From SAR86 cluster bacterium (GTDB lineage: Bacteria; Pseudomonadota; Gammaproteobacteria; Pseudomonadales; Pseudohongiellaceae), in contig NVUL01000046.1 of NCBI GenBank assembly GCA_002401885.1, forward strand, positions 1 to 64,000: a DNA stretch of 64,000 bases, written 5' to 3'. Numbering within the stretch: the stretch's first letter is position 1; each line of letters begins with the position of its first letter. The notes beneath the pieces are model-generated. The model did not search any database, was not told where the DNA came from, and saw only the letters and a program-made list of their open reading frames with translations. Position numbers and translations under genes: made by a program. This document shows, in pieces, positions 45,066-53,295 of the stretch.

Positions 45066-46103
45066 TTAGTTTGACTCTCGAGCAGCCTCTTCCATCTCTA
45101 ACCTGCGCGCTCCAGCCAATATGCCTGGCATCGAGTAGTTGCCTTCATGGCAGGCATACTCATACAAACCCTCGTCGGTCGCGTAGAAGCTTAACTCTGC
45201 AGTCCAGGGCTGGCTATATATATTGCTGTCCTCTACAGTAAACTGATAGAAGATTTCATCTTCGGAGTATCGACTGAATCGCTCGATAATATGGCCCTGC
45301 TTAGTTATCGGGATCGAGCTCTGACTGAGTTGCAGTGGGTCTATGTTCACTGTCTCCACAACAAGCACACCGTCCTCATACCATCCTACGGAATCACCGA
45401 ACCATTGTTCTAATACGAGGGGCCTACGATTAGCTCGCGCATCTGCCGCGGAATCGTAAATCGGAATTATACGAGCATCGTGAACCATTTCCACGAGGAT
45501 CATGACGTAGTCTTCGGTCTGGACGAATTGGTAAGTATTGTTATACAGGGCGGCCATCATGCCGGGACCTGCCTTATTTCCAAAACCTATAAGACAACGC
45601 TCCGCATTTGGAATCGCCTCAGGGCCTCGAGCATCACCAAAGCCAGTCGCATAGCGAGATCCGAAATTGCGCCGCTCGAAATCATAATTGGGATTCTCAA
45701 GACGGGGCACCTGACCGTTCTCAGGGATTACGACGTAGGAGGTACGATAATCTCCCTTTATCAGCGCCAGATTCGAGCCGGGGTCTACCCAGAAACTGTT
45801 GTAAGCACGGGTACCAAAATCTTCGCCGGCGGCGGTTGGCGTGTCGTTCACACCATCACCCTCGTCCAAGCCGCCTTCAAGACCGGCAATAGGCGTGTTG
45901 GCGGCAATCACTCTGGCTTCTTCTGGCGTGACTACCAATGTCTCGACTTCGCGTGGTCGGGAGAGTTTTGTCAGCGAGGCATTGGTCCAAATACCCTCTA
46001 AGTCAGGTCTTGCATTGTCCTGCGCCTGTGCAGGTAGAGCTAATAAGCCGACACATGCGAGTAAAACACTCAATTTAATTGGCATTTTCACCGAAATCAC
46101 CAT
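45066..46103 (-). CDS. Exported protein of unknown function
   Basis: 345 residues. The track ATG at 46103 is supported by an excellent AGGAGG 6 nt upstream, although another ATG at 46085 also precedes the signal peptide (MPIKLSVLLACVGLLALPAQA-QD). The mature sequence begins RPDLEGIWTNASLT and ends with YEYACHEGNYSMPGILAGARR, a combination I have seen in a secreted protein family common in Acidobacteria and Proteobacteria without known function. It has a few cysteines (AERCLIGFG, YACHEG) and many beta-type strands with WFGDSVGWYEDGVLVVET in the middle. I give no function. Confidence 0.75.
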   Translation of the reverse strand: MVISVKMPIKLSVLLACVGLLALPAQAQDNARPDLEGIWTNASLTKLSRPREVETLVVTPEEARVIAANTPIAGLEGGLDEGDGVNDTPTAAGEDFGTRAYNSFWVDPGSNLALIKGDYRTSYVVIPENGQVPRLENPNYDFERRNFGSRYATGFGDARGPEAIPNAERCLIGFGNKAGPGMMAALYNNTYQFVQTEDYVMILVEMVHDARIIPIYDSAADARANRRPLVLEQWFGDSVGWYEDGVLVVETVNIDPLQLSQSSIPITKQGHIIERFSRYSEDEIFYQFTVEDSNIYSQPWTAELSFYATDEGLYEYACHEGNYSMPGILAGARRLEMEEAARESN

Positions 46104-46322
46104 TCGTTACCTCCTAGCAGATTGGGACACTCAATTGATTTACACCCCGCTAAGCGAGCTAATTCACTGCACCAGTGAATGGGTGATAATGGGCAACCAT
46201 TTGAACCTTGATAAAGACAAAAGTCAAAGAAGAGCCAGCAAAACTGGATTGGCTAAATCTCGGCCAACTGTAGCTGGGCGGTCCTAATTCTTGGAAGTTC
46301 GTCAAAACTAAAAATTTAACGC

Positions 46323-46361
46323 AAAAAAAGACAGATAACGCCTTGTTAAGCGCAATCTGTC
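46323..46361 (-). terminator. Rho-independent terminator of the DUF305-LVIVD gene
   Basis: On the minus strand GACAGATTGCGCTT pairs with GGCGTTATCTGTC over 14 positions with one mismatch and two wobbles, an AACA loop and seven T residues. Confidence 0.85.
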
Positions 46362-46375
46362 CTTCTACATAATCT

Positions 46376-48835
46376 CTATAAGCTATCCGCTATCCCCTCC
46401 AGCGTTTCCGCCAAAGACGCATAACGGATACCCGAGATGCCATTGTAATCACCAGCAACTTCGGAAAAATCATCTGCTAGGTTATTGAGCGCGCGCATCG
46501 TGCTACGCCGGTTGCCATTTTCTCCAGCTAATAAATCCTCGGCACGCTCTAGCGCATCGCTTAGCTCGCTCGCCTGACTTGTGGTGAGTCGGTTTTCACG
46601 TTGCAACTGATCCATATACGCTCGTGCGACAACTGGTACCGCAGGCCATTCGACAATCTCTTGCGTCTGCGCGTTGACGATGCCGTTTAACTCCGGCAAT
46701 GAGGCCGCTGCGATTTCGTTCTCGGTCAGATAATCGCTAGACTGCAGGGCGAACACATCGAGGCCGCGGGATATTTCCGTGCCGTAGATGTGGCCGTTAT
46801 ACCAGTAGGTGGACCAGTATCCTCCAGTAATCAATTCCTCTTCATCAATGGGCCCACGGTCGAAGAACGCGATCTCGATCGGATTCGCTGAGTCGGTGAA
46901 ATCTACGATGGACACACCGCCCTGATACCAGGCTTGAACGAATAGGTCGCGGCCGGGCACGGGAATCAAGGAGCCGTTGTGAGCAACGCAGTTCTCCGTA
47001 TCAGTTTGTGGGGCCGACATTTTATAGTGACTACGGAATTGTAGCTTGCCATCGACGATGTCATAGAAGGCATCCGCTCCCCAGGTTAGAGGATCTTGCG
47101 CTCTACATCTAGGACGGCCCCCACCGCCCCACTCGTCGGTAAAGATCACCTTGTCGCCGCGGTTATTAAAAGTAGCCGAGTGCCAGTAAGAGAATCCGGG
47201 ATCGATTACCTGATCCAGTCGTTCGGGATTAGTTGGATCGGAGATATCCAACAGAATGCCATTACCAGAACACGCGCCAGCGGCTAGGCCTATGTCGGGG
47301 AACGTAGTAATGTCATGACACTGATTTGTTTGTCTCGTAGTCTGCGTGTCGTCGCCGTGATCGCCCCCGCCCCACAAGCCCGCCAGTGTTCCGCTATCAG
47401 GGTCAGCGAAGATAAAGGGACGGTTAACAATGCGTGCTGCAGCTGGATTTTCTGCAGGAATTTCGATGACTTCTATGCGGAATAACGCCGAGTTCTCATC
47501 TTCGAAGGGTGAATCATTGGAACAACCTGCCAACTCCTCGTCATCTCGTACCGCACTCGTGCCGGATACATAGACATAGATGTTGCCTGAAACTGTAGTC
47601 GGGTCAGACACCACAGTATGTGTGTGTGAGCCGCGACAGGTTTGTACCGCGGCAACCTGAATTGGGTTAGTGAAATCGCTTACGTCGAAGATGCGAATTC
47701 CCTTCACACGCTCATCACTAACAGGTTCCGGCACTCCTTGTAGTCCGCAATCCAATCTTCCTCGAACTTCCTGAACAGACATAATCAGCAAGTTACCCAC
47801 TAGCGACACATCTCCCTGCCCACCAGGACACACCACTGAGCCAATATGCCGTGGCGCTTGTGCATTGCTGATGTCATAGGTATTAAAGCCGTGGTAGTTA
47901 CCTGCCACCATGTAGTTCCCAGAGAACAGTAAGTCAGTATTGGAGAAACTCAGCAAGGCCGGGCGCGGATCTGAATTTTCGTCCTCCTCCTCTTCATCTG
48001 ATGTCTCGGGGACATCACCATTTGCGGCTGCTTCAAGCTCGAGCAGGCGACTCGCAGAAAGGCCGGACGGTCTCTCGGGGTCGAAGAAGCCTGCCGGCTT
48101 AGGCAGTGATGCAACGATCCGCATATTTAGCGCGGCTTCGCCCGCATCTCGAAAGCCTGCGGCCAAACCAACTCGAGGATCGGGATTAAGACTTGCGAGC
48201 AGAAGGTCCATGCGCTCGATCTCCGATGTCTGATCGGAGGTCACATCGGACGTAAATTCGTAGAGGAGTGGGTCTTGCACAGACCCGCGCTGGTCTAACA
48301 ACATCTCCACCATGTCCAGAGCACCCTGATGGTGATCGATCATATATTCCAGATAGAGGCGGTTAAACTCGGGCCCGGATGAGGCAGTAAGTGTAGCCAT
48401 CTGCTCATCGCTGAGCATGCCCTCCATGCGCTCGAAACCGGGCTGATGATGAACATCCTCGGCAGGCGCCTCTAGCCCCTGATCGCGCAGCCAGCCCTGC
48501 ATCATAGAAATCTCATCGTCCTGCGAGAGAGTAATACGCGCGGCGACTGCCAGGACCATCGTGTGGTTAGTTCTACTGTCTGCGAGCGCCGACATTTCTT
48601 TCGCCTGCGCGTGATGAGGAATCATGCCGCGCAGGAACTGAATATCACCGAGAGAGTACGAGACATTAGCGAGATCGGAAGCCTCTTCTGCCGTAATAAT
48701 TCGGCCCGGCTGCCCTGGTGCGCCCGGCTGAATTATAGGTACCTGAGCCTGTAGCACCGAAGAAATACTAAATGCTGCCAGCGCAGTCAGCACGGCCCAG
48801 CCAGAATTAGAATGAATCCGTCTTGGGAAAGACAT
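46376..48835 (-). CDS. DUF305 + LVIVD-repeat exported fusion protein
   Basis: 819 residues, GGGAG before the ATG, signal peptide to about LQA-QV. Residues about 50-215 are a DUF305 ferritin-like/four-helix domain in two halves with the His/Met-rich signatures GMIPHHAQAKEM and MIDHHQGALDM, which are potential metal (often copper) ligands. After a Glu-rich linker (DEEEEDENS), residues about 290-730 contain LVIVD-type propeller repeats: YDISNAQAPRHIGSV, IFDVSDFTNPIQVAAV, LLDISDPTNPERLDQV, IVDFTDSANPIEIAFF. The C-terminal 90 residues are helical. It is likely periplasmic or cell-surface. The fusion suggests metal binding linked to a propeller; the function is open. Confidence 0.85.
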   Translation of the reverse strand: MSFPRRIHSNSGWAVLTALAAFSISSVLQAQVPIIQPGAPGQPGRIITAEEASDLANVSYSLGDIQFLRGMIPHHAQAKEMSALADSRTNHTMVLAVAARITLSQDDEISMMQGWLRDQGLEAPAEDVHHQPGFERMEGMLSDEQMATLTASSGPEFNRLYLEYMIDHHQGALDMVEMLLDQRGSVQDPLLYEFTSDVTSDQTSEIERMDLLLASLNPDPRVGLAAGFRDAGEAALNMRIVASLPKPAGFFDPERPSGLSASRLLELEAAANGDVPETSDEEEEDENSDPRPALLSFSNTDLLFSGNYMVAGNYHGFNTYDISNAQAPRHIGSVVCPGGQGDVSLVGNLLIMSVQEVRGRLDCGLQGVPEPVSDERVKGIRIFDVSDFTNPIQVAAVQTCRGSHTHTVVSDPTTVSGNIYVYVSGTSAVRDDEELAGCSNDSPFEDENSALFRIEVIEIPAENPAAARIVNRPFIFADPDSGTLAGLWGGGDHGDDTQTTRQTNQCHDITTFPDIGLAAGACSGNGILLDISDPTNPERLDQVIDPGFSYWHSATFNNRGDKVIFTDEWGGGGRPRCRAQDPLTWGADAFYDIVDGKLQFRSHYKMSAPQTDTENCVAHNGSLIPVPGRDLFVQAWYQGGVSIVDFTDSANPIEIAFFDRGPIDEEELITGGYWSTYWYNGHIYGTEISRGLDVFALQSSDYLTENEIAAASLPELNGIVNAQTQEIVEWPAVPVVARAYMDQLQRENRLTTSQASELSDALERAEDLLAGENGNRRSTMRALNNLADDFSEVAGDYNGISGIRYASLAETLEGIADSL

Positions 48836-49196
48836 ATTGATAGCTCCCTAAGCTTAAGAGTGATCGTTGCTAAGTATTGGAAATATGGCCTAGAAGTATG
48901 CCTGAATCGGCGGGCAACACCAATACGGCAAATGGGTGTCTGACGGCAATCGCATTAGCGAATAGAGCAGTCAGTTTCAGATGCCGTTGTCCACGAAATA
49001 CCGGGAGGGGATCACGCTATCAGAAGCTGCTACCTGAAAACTCAGGAGACTACTGCTTCAACTCTGAACATGATTAATGGAGTAACTTTGTTCTCGTCTT
49101 AACAATTTGTGAATTTAATGCGTCTATTTCATTCAATAAAAAGCCCCATTCAGCGGTGCCGAACAGGGCTTAAGTATCATTGCAAGAAAATCGTGT
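48836..49196. other. Intergenic region
   Basis: 361 nt between the DUF305 gene start and the YceI operon end. It holds the terminator at 49138-49170, and the promoter of the DUF305 gene is expected near 48840-48900. The track ORF 48877-49077 has no recognisable features. Otherwise nothing. Confidence 0.45.
49138..49170 (-). terminator. Terminator of the quinoprotein-YceI-YceI operon
   Basis: On the minus strand AGCCC...GGGCT encloses TTCGGC-ACC-GCTGAA and is followed by five T residues, about 30 nt beyond the last YceI stop. Confidence 0.75.
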
Positions 49197-49841
49197 CTAT
49201 TCAGGAACCGCCATAAACTCAACATGAATCTCAAGCTCGATATTATCTCCGACACCGAAGCTTGTGAATCTATCTAGGCCAAAGTCGGAGCGCAGAAACT
49301 CACCGCTTGCCGAGAAGCCCAGCGTATAGCTGCGAGTAAGAAAATTTCGACCGCCTCCATGGAAATTAATTTCCAAATTCATTGGAAGCGTAACACCGAG
49401 TAGAGTCATGTCGCCCTGAAATACGAATGTGTCTTCGTCGATCGCTTCGACAAAGGAAGTCGTCTTGAATGCAGCCTGTGGAAATTCTTCAACATTGAAC
49501 CAGCTGCCACCGCGCAACTCTTCTGCGAAGACATCATTATTAATATCCAAGCCAGCTGTATTAATTATTACTTCCAGAGTCGAATCCTCGATATTTTCCG
49601 GATCGAAATCCAAAGATGCATCGAAGTCGTTAAATCTACCGATGAAGGTGGAGAACCCTAGATGATTAATCTTCCACAACAACGTCGCATGATCTGGATC
49701 AAGCGTGTATGCGCCGCCTCTAAGCTCGGTTATGTCTGTGTTGAAATCAGGTGTCAGCAATCGATCGCATGAAACCAGGAATGCCGAACAAACTAGAATT
49801 AGTAAAAGACGACGTGTGTTGGAAAAAAATCGAGTAAACAT
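49197..49841 (-). CDS. YceI-family lipoprotein
   Basis: 214 residues. A lipobox (AFLVSC, Cys25) follows a basic n-region and hydrophobic stretch. The mature part has the YceI lipocalin-like barrel signature: AYTLDPDHATLLWKINHLGFSTF in the first strands, FNDFDASLDFDPENIEDSTLEV, then FPQAAFKTTSF, MTLLGVTLPMNL and SDFGLDRFTSFGVGDNIEL. YceI proteins bind isoprenoids including quinones in the periplasm. It is the third gene of an apparent operon with a PQQ dehydrogenase and a second YceI (32 nt gap), ahead of a terminator. An electron-carrier shuttle is possible but inferred. Confidence 0.88.
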   Translation of the reverse strand: MFTRFFSNTRRLLLILVCSAFLVSCDRLLTPDFNTDITELRGGAYTLDPDHATLLWKINHLGFSTFIGRFNDFDASLDFDPENIEDSTLEVIINTAGLDINNDVFAEELRGGSWFNVEEFPQAAFKTTSFVEAIDEDTFVFQGDMTLLGVTLPMNLEINFHGGGRNFLTRSYTLGFSASGEFLRSDFGLDRFTSFGVGDNIELEIHVEFMAVPE

Positions 49842-49873
49842 TGATATAGCCTATTTGTTAGTAAACTTATTGA

Positions 49874-50455
49874 TTATTCTTGTACGGCGTAGACGTCTAT
49901 AGTGACGGTTACATCGTTTGGAACCTCGGAAGTATTCGCCCAGTAACCTTGGCCAACGCCGAAGTCGAGACGCTGAAGTATCACTTCGCTAGTGAGGTTG
50001 AAACAAACACTCCCATCGCATGTCTCGATACTCAGGTCGAATGGAAAAGTTAGCGGGTGAGTTTGGTCACGAATTGTTAATGTGCCGTCGGCTTCAAATG
50101 AAGTTACGCCAGTTAAGCGACACTCCTCAGCCTTAAAAGTTGCTGTCGGCCAAGAGTCTACATCGAACAATTCATAGTCGAGCAAGTAGTCCAGAACTTC
50201 CGGTGAATCGACATCAATATCAGCGATGTTAATAGTTACGTTGAATTCGCAACTAGTAGGGCGCATGGGATCGATATCGAAAGTAGCCTGTATATTTGTA
50301 AATCGGCCCTCGTAGGGATCCGTACCATAGGCATACTTAAATGTTACCAATGAATTTCCTGGATCAATTACCCAGTTCGCTGCCTGAACAGGCAAGCCGA
50401 TCAATAGCAAAGGTAGTGCCAGTACAGCTCGATTTAAAAAAGTTCGCATAGTCAT
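49874..50455 (-). CDS. YceI-family periplasmic protein
   Basis: 193 residues, AGGAG directly before the ATG, signal peptide to about VQA-AN. YceI barrel pattern: WVIDPGNSLVTFKYAYG, GRFTNIQATFDIDPMRPTSCEFNV, WPTATFKAEECRL, GTLTIRDQTHPLTFPF, QRLDFGVGQGYWANTSEVPNDV. Several Cys (TSCEF, EECRL, ETCDGSVCF) suggest disulfides. Unlike its neighbour it has no lipobox, so one YceI would be soluble and the other tethered. It lies 20 nt behind the PQQ-dehydrogenase gene, implying cotranscription and a joint function in periplasmic electron transfer or quinone handling (inference). Confidence 0.88.
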   Translation of the reverse strand: MTMRTFLNRAVLALPLLLIGLPVQAANWVIDPGNSLVTFKYAYGTDPYEGRFTNIQATFDIDPMRPTSCEFNVTINIADIDVDSPEVLDYLLDYELFDVDSWPTATFKAEECRLTGVTSFEADGTLTIRDQTHPLTFPFDLSIETCDGSVCFNLTSEVILQRLDFGVGQGYWANTSEVPNDVTVTIDVYAVQE

Positions 50456-50475
50456 AATTACTCCTAGTTTAAAGA

Positions 50476-52416
50476 TTACGGTAGGGCTAAGGCCACTAAC
50501 TGAGTAGCGCCAGCGTTACCGCTAACGAACATGGCAATGTACTGCTTGCCATCGACTTCATAAGTCATGGGCTGCCCAGATTGCATGTTGGGCAGATCTA
50601 TTTCAGCAACAATTTCGCCGGTTTGCTTATCGTAAGCACGGAATATGGGGCTAGCACCTGGGCCACCGCCACCTTCGCCAGCAAACAACAATGTTTTAGT
50701 TAGAACCAATCCCGCTCTCGTCGGCACTCCCGTGCGTGGGAGGTCCACTCCCTGCAAGGCAGGATGATTCTTGATGCGGTCTGGGGTATCGGCGTTCGCT
50801 ACCTGAAACACATGGTCGCCAGTATTCATATCGATAGCAGTGATGCGGCCGTAGGGAGGCTTAATAACATCCAAGCCCTGCACTCTCGGCACACGTACGC
50901 CGAAGGCCATACTATAGGCGAGGTCTGAATCCGGATCGTTGCCTACTGATAAGAGCGCCAGAGCCGTTCTTGAGGGTACGTAGATAATGCCCGTCTCAGG
51001 ATCCATTGCCGAACCTTCCCAGTTAGCACCGCCGGTAGACGAAGGCAGGCTCAAAACACCGCGCGTGCCGTCCGCTGCATCAACGAGAGATGGAGGCGTG
51101 TAAAGGTTGGGGCCGAAGCGAAAGTCTGAAACTGCTTCCATCGCCGCAGCTCGAAGCTCCGGTGTGAAATCGATTATGTCGTCTTCCGAAACTCCCTGAC
51201 GGTCAAATGGTGCTGGTTTCGTTGGGAATGGCTGTGTCGCTGCGTACCACTCACCGGGCACATCGCCGGCCGGAACCGGTAGTTCCTCGATTGGCCATAC
51301 TGGCTCTCCAGTGAGGCGATCGAAGGTGTAAACCCAGTTTTGTTTGGTGACTTGCATGACGATCTTGCGACCGTTTGGTAAATCCGCGACTACCGGAGCT
51401 GAGGGATTATCCCAGTCCCAGATGTCATGATGAATTAACTGGAAATGCCACTGTCGCTCTCCGGTCTTTATATCCACGGCAACTAGTGCGTTGGCGAATA
51501 GATTGTCACCCGGACGATCACCGCCGAAACGGTCACCCGTTGCTGATTCTACCGGCAGATAAAGGTGACCCATCTCCGGATCTCCTGACATTGTCGCCCA
51601 AACACCAGCATTACCCGTAAATTCAACGCCGCCATCTAGCCACGTTTCAAAGCCTACTTCGCCGCGCTCTGGAATAGTGTGGAAGGTCCATAAATGTTCG
51701 CCGGTACGCGCATCATAAGCGCGCACGTCACCCTTAACATTCGATTTGGAACGCGGGCGCATACCTACACGGTGCGCTGGCCCTACCACAACCACATCGT
51801 TCATCACGAACGGAGGCATGGAAGAACCTATATCGATGTCGTCGTATCTGTCGTCTTCGGCGTTTCTGAGCCCCATGAACAGGTCTACACTGCCATTTTC
51901 ACCAAAATTCGGATCAGGAATACCAGTCTTTGCATCTAATGAAACCAGCTGAAAGCCTGGAGTAATACTTAGGATGCGGTCTTCACCGTTTGATCGATAG
52001 TGTGACAAACCGCGGCCAGCACCTTTACGTGGTGCGTGATCAAATCTCTCACCTTCTTGCGGCCGCCAAAGCCACAATAGTTGTCCAGTAGCGGCATCGA
52101 TAGCCCCAACATTTCGCGTATTGCCCATGGTGACATAGAGCACACCATCGATTGCGATGGGTGTAGACGGATTATTGAATTCGGCCGAGGGGCCTATCGG
52201 ACCAGTGTTGAAACTCCAAGCGACTTCAAGCTCGCCAACATTTTCTGCATTGATCTGGTCGAGAGGAGAATAGCGCTGGGCAAATTTGCCGCCGTGATGA
52301 TCGGGCCAGTCTCCATCAAAGACAGTGGTGCCGGACTGGCTCCAAGCTACTGAGGTACAGGCTATGGCGCCGATACTCAGAATGAATGATGAAATCAGTC
52401 GTTTCGTTGCTAACAT
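50476..52416 (-). CDS. PQQ-dependent dehydrogenase, glucose/quinate-dehydrogenase-like (soluble form)
   Basis: About 646 residues from ATG 52416, chosen because TGGAG sits 6-10 nt upstream and the signal peptide (MLATKRLISSFILSIGAIA) starts there. W-motif propeller blades are visible (LEVAWSFNTG, GQLLWLWRP, GEHLWTFHT, GERQWHFQL). HHDIWDWDNPSAP matches the catalytic Asp region of membrane glucose dehydrogenase, but no N-terminal five-helix membrane domain is present, so it is periplasmic. PQQ must come from genes outside the window. The natural substrate (sugar, polyol or alcohol) is unknown. It leads an operon with two YceI genes. Confidence 0.88.
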   Translation of the reverse strand: MLATKRLISSFILSIGAIACTSVAWSQSGTTVFDGDWPDHHGGKFAQRYSPLDQINAENVGELEVAWSFNTGPIGPSAEFNNPSTPIAIDGVLYVTMGNTRNVGAIDAATGQLLWLWRPQEGERFDHAPRKGAGRGLSHYRSNGEDRILSITPGFQLVSLDAKTGIPDPNFGENGSVDLFMGLRNAEDDRYDDIDIGSSMPPFVMNDVVVVGPAHRVGMRPRSKSNVKGDVRAYDARTGEHLWTFHTIPERGEVGFETWLDGGVEFTGNAGVWATMSGDPEMGHLYLPVESATGDRFGGDRPGDNLFANALVAVDIKTGERQWHFQLIHHDIWDWDNPSAPVVADLPNGRKIVMQVTKQNWVYTFDRLTGEPVWPIEELPVPAGDVPGEWYAATQPFPTKPAPFDRQGVSEDDIIDFTPELRAAAMEAVSDFRFGPNLYTPPSLVDAADGTRGVLSLPSSTGGANWEGSAMDPETGIIYVPSRTALALLSVGNDPDSDLAYSMAFGVRVPRVQGLDVIKPPYGRITAIDMNTGDHVFQVANADTPDRIKNHPALQGVDLPRTGVPTRAGLVLTKTLLFAGEGGGGPGASPIFRAYDKQTGEIVAEIDLPNMQSGQPMTYEVDGKQYIAMFVSGNAGATQLVALALP

Positions 52417-52810
52417 CTCTATCTCCAGAAAGTAATTCTTTAGTTCCAGCGTACCCGTCAAACGAGCCGACCGTGTTGTTTAGCCGCCAAAAATTACAGC
52501 AGTGTAGGTACTTATCTATGCCTGCAGTAATTGCCTGTAATAAGCGGGAGGAGAAGGATAAGCAATCTCTCCACTACAAGCAAGTGGGCAACAACAGTCT
52601 ATTTCGAAAACCATGATAGATATCAATTGCTTAACCAAATATGAATAAGCGGGTTTGTAATTCTTTGTAACGAGTAAAGCCGTGCGTCTGCCTGCCACTA
52701 AAAAACGTCCATACGTCTCGTCTGGCACCCAAAACGGCTATATATTCCTAGATTACTGATATAGACTCGACGAACTAAATTGCTCGGATTCCTGAGCTGA
52801 GGAGATCACC
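52417..52810. promoter_or_regulatory. Divergent intergenic region, quinoprotein operon / small secreted protein
   Basis: 394 nt that must carry promoters for the leftward quinoprotein operon and the rightward 52811 gene. The track ORFs inside (52516-52728 and neighbours) are unremarkable. No clear operator or hairpin is seen; GGAG at 52800-52803 sets the 52811 start. Confidence 0.4.
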
Positions 52811-53206
52811 ATGAAGAATACAATCTTACAAAGATTCTTATTGATTGCCGTTATCGGACTGTTTTCACAGTTTTCAGTAGCCCAAGACAACAGCGCCAAT
52901 GCAGCTGCGGCCAAGCAGATAGCCGATATTGTTGCTAGCCTTAACCACTTCCCTTCGGATGCCGACAAATCTGCACTGAATGCGATCATCAGTGATTCCT
53001 CATTGGCAGGGGGTATCCACGCTATGGCTAGCGCCGTAGTCAATATCCAGCATTCGGCGAATATGGAAGGCAAAACTGCCATGGCAGCGCTTCAGGGAAA
53101 TGAGGAGGCTCCGGATCGAGCAAAGACATTGGCCGGAATCATCGCGAGCCTTAATCACACCGCCAGCGCTGATGCGAAAGCTGAGTTAGCACAGCTATTT
53201 CCATAG
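52811..53206 (+). CDS. Small secreted helical protein with internal repeat
   Basis: 131 residues; GGAG 8 nt upstream. Signal peptide to about SVA-QD. The mature protein is small, Ala/Asn/Ser rich and probably all-helical. Two stretches are similar: QIADIVASLNHFPSDADKSA (36-55) and TLAGIIASLNHTASADAKAE (106-125), so it looks like two related helical hairpins. The shared SLNH core with conserved His is worth noting. I recognise no family. It precedes a PQQ sugar dehydrogenase on the same strand by 89 nt with a hairpin in between, so partial read-through could couple the genes. Confidence 0.65.
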   Translation: MKNTILQRFLLIAVIGLFSQFSVAQDNSANAAAAKQIADIVASLNHFPSDADKSALNAIISDSSLAGGIHAMASAVVNIQHSANMEGKTAMAALQGNEEAPDRAKTLAGIIASLNHTASADAKAELAQLFP

Positions 53207-53235
53207 AGAATTAGAGTCAGGATTTACCCGTTTAA

Positions 53236-53266
53236 CAGGCTCGCCTATCTAGTATGGGCGAGCCTG
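53236..53266 (+). terminator. Intergenic stem-loop ahead of the sugar dehydrogenase
   Basis: CAGGCTCGCC and GGCGAGCCTG form a perfect 10-bp stem with an 11-nt loop but no U-run. It is likely a partial terminator or mRNA-processing/stability element that sets different levels of the two genes. Confidence 0.55.
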
Positions 53267-53295
53267 AATTGATTAGAACTAAAGAGGAATACCTT

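Noticed and set aside
50476-52416. Lanthanide-dependence of the glucose-dehydrogenase-like quinoprotein from its WDWD motif
   Set aside because: The same D-x-D arrangement occurs in calcium/magnesium-dependent membrane glucose dehydrogenases, so it is not diagnostic in this subfamily.
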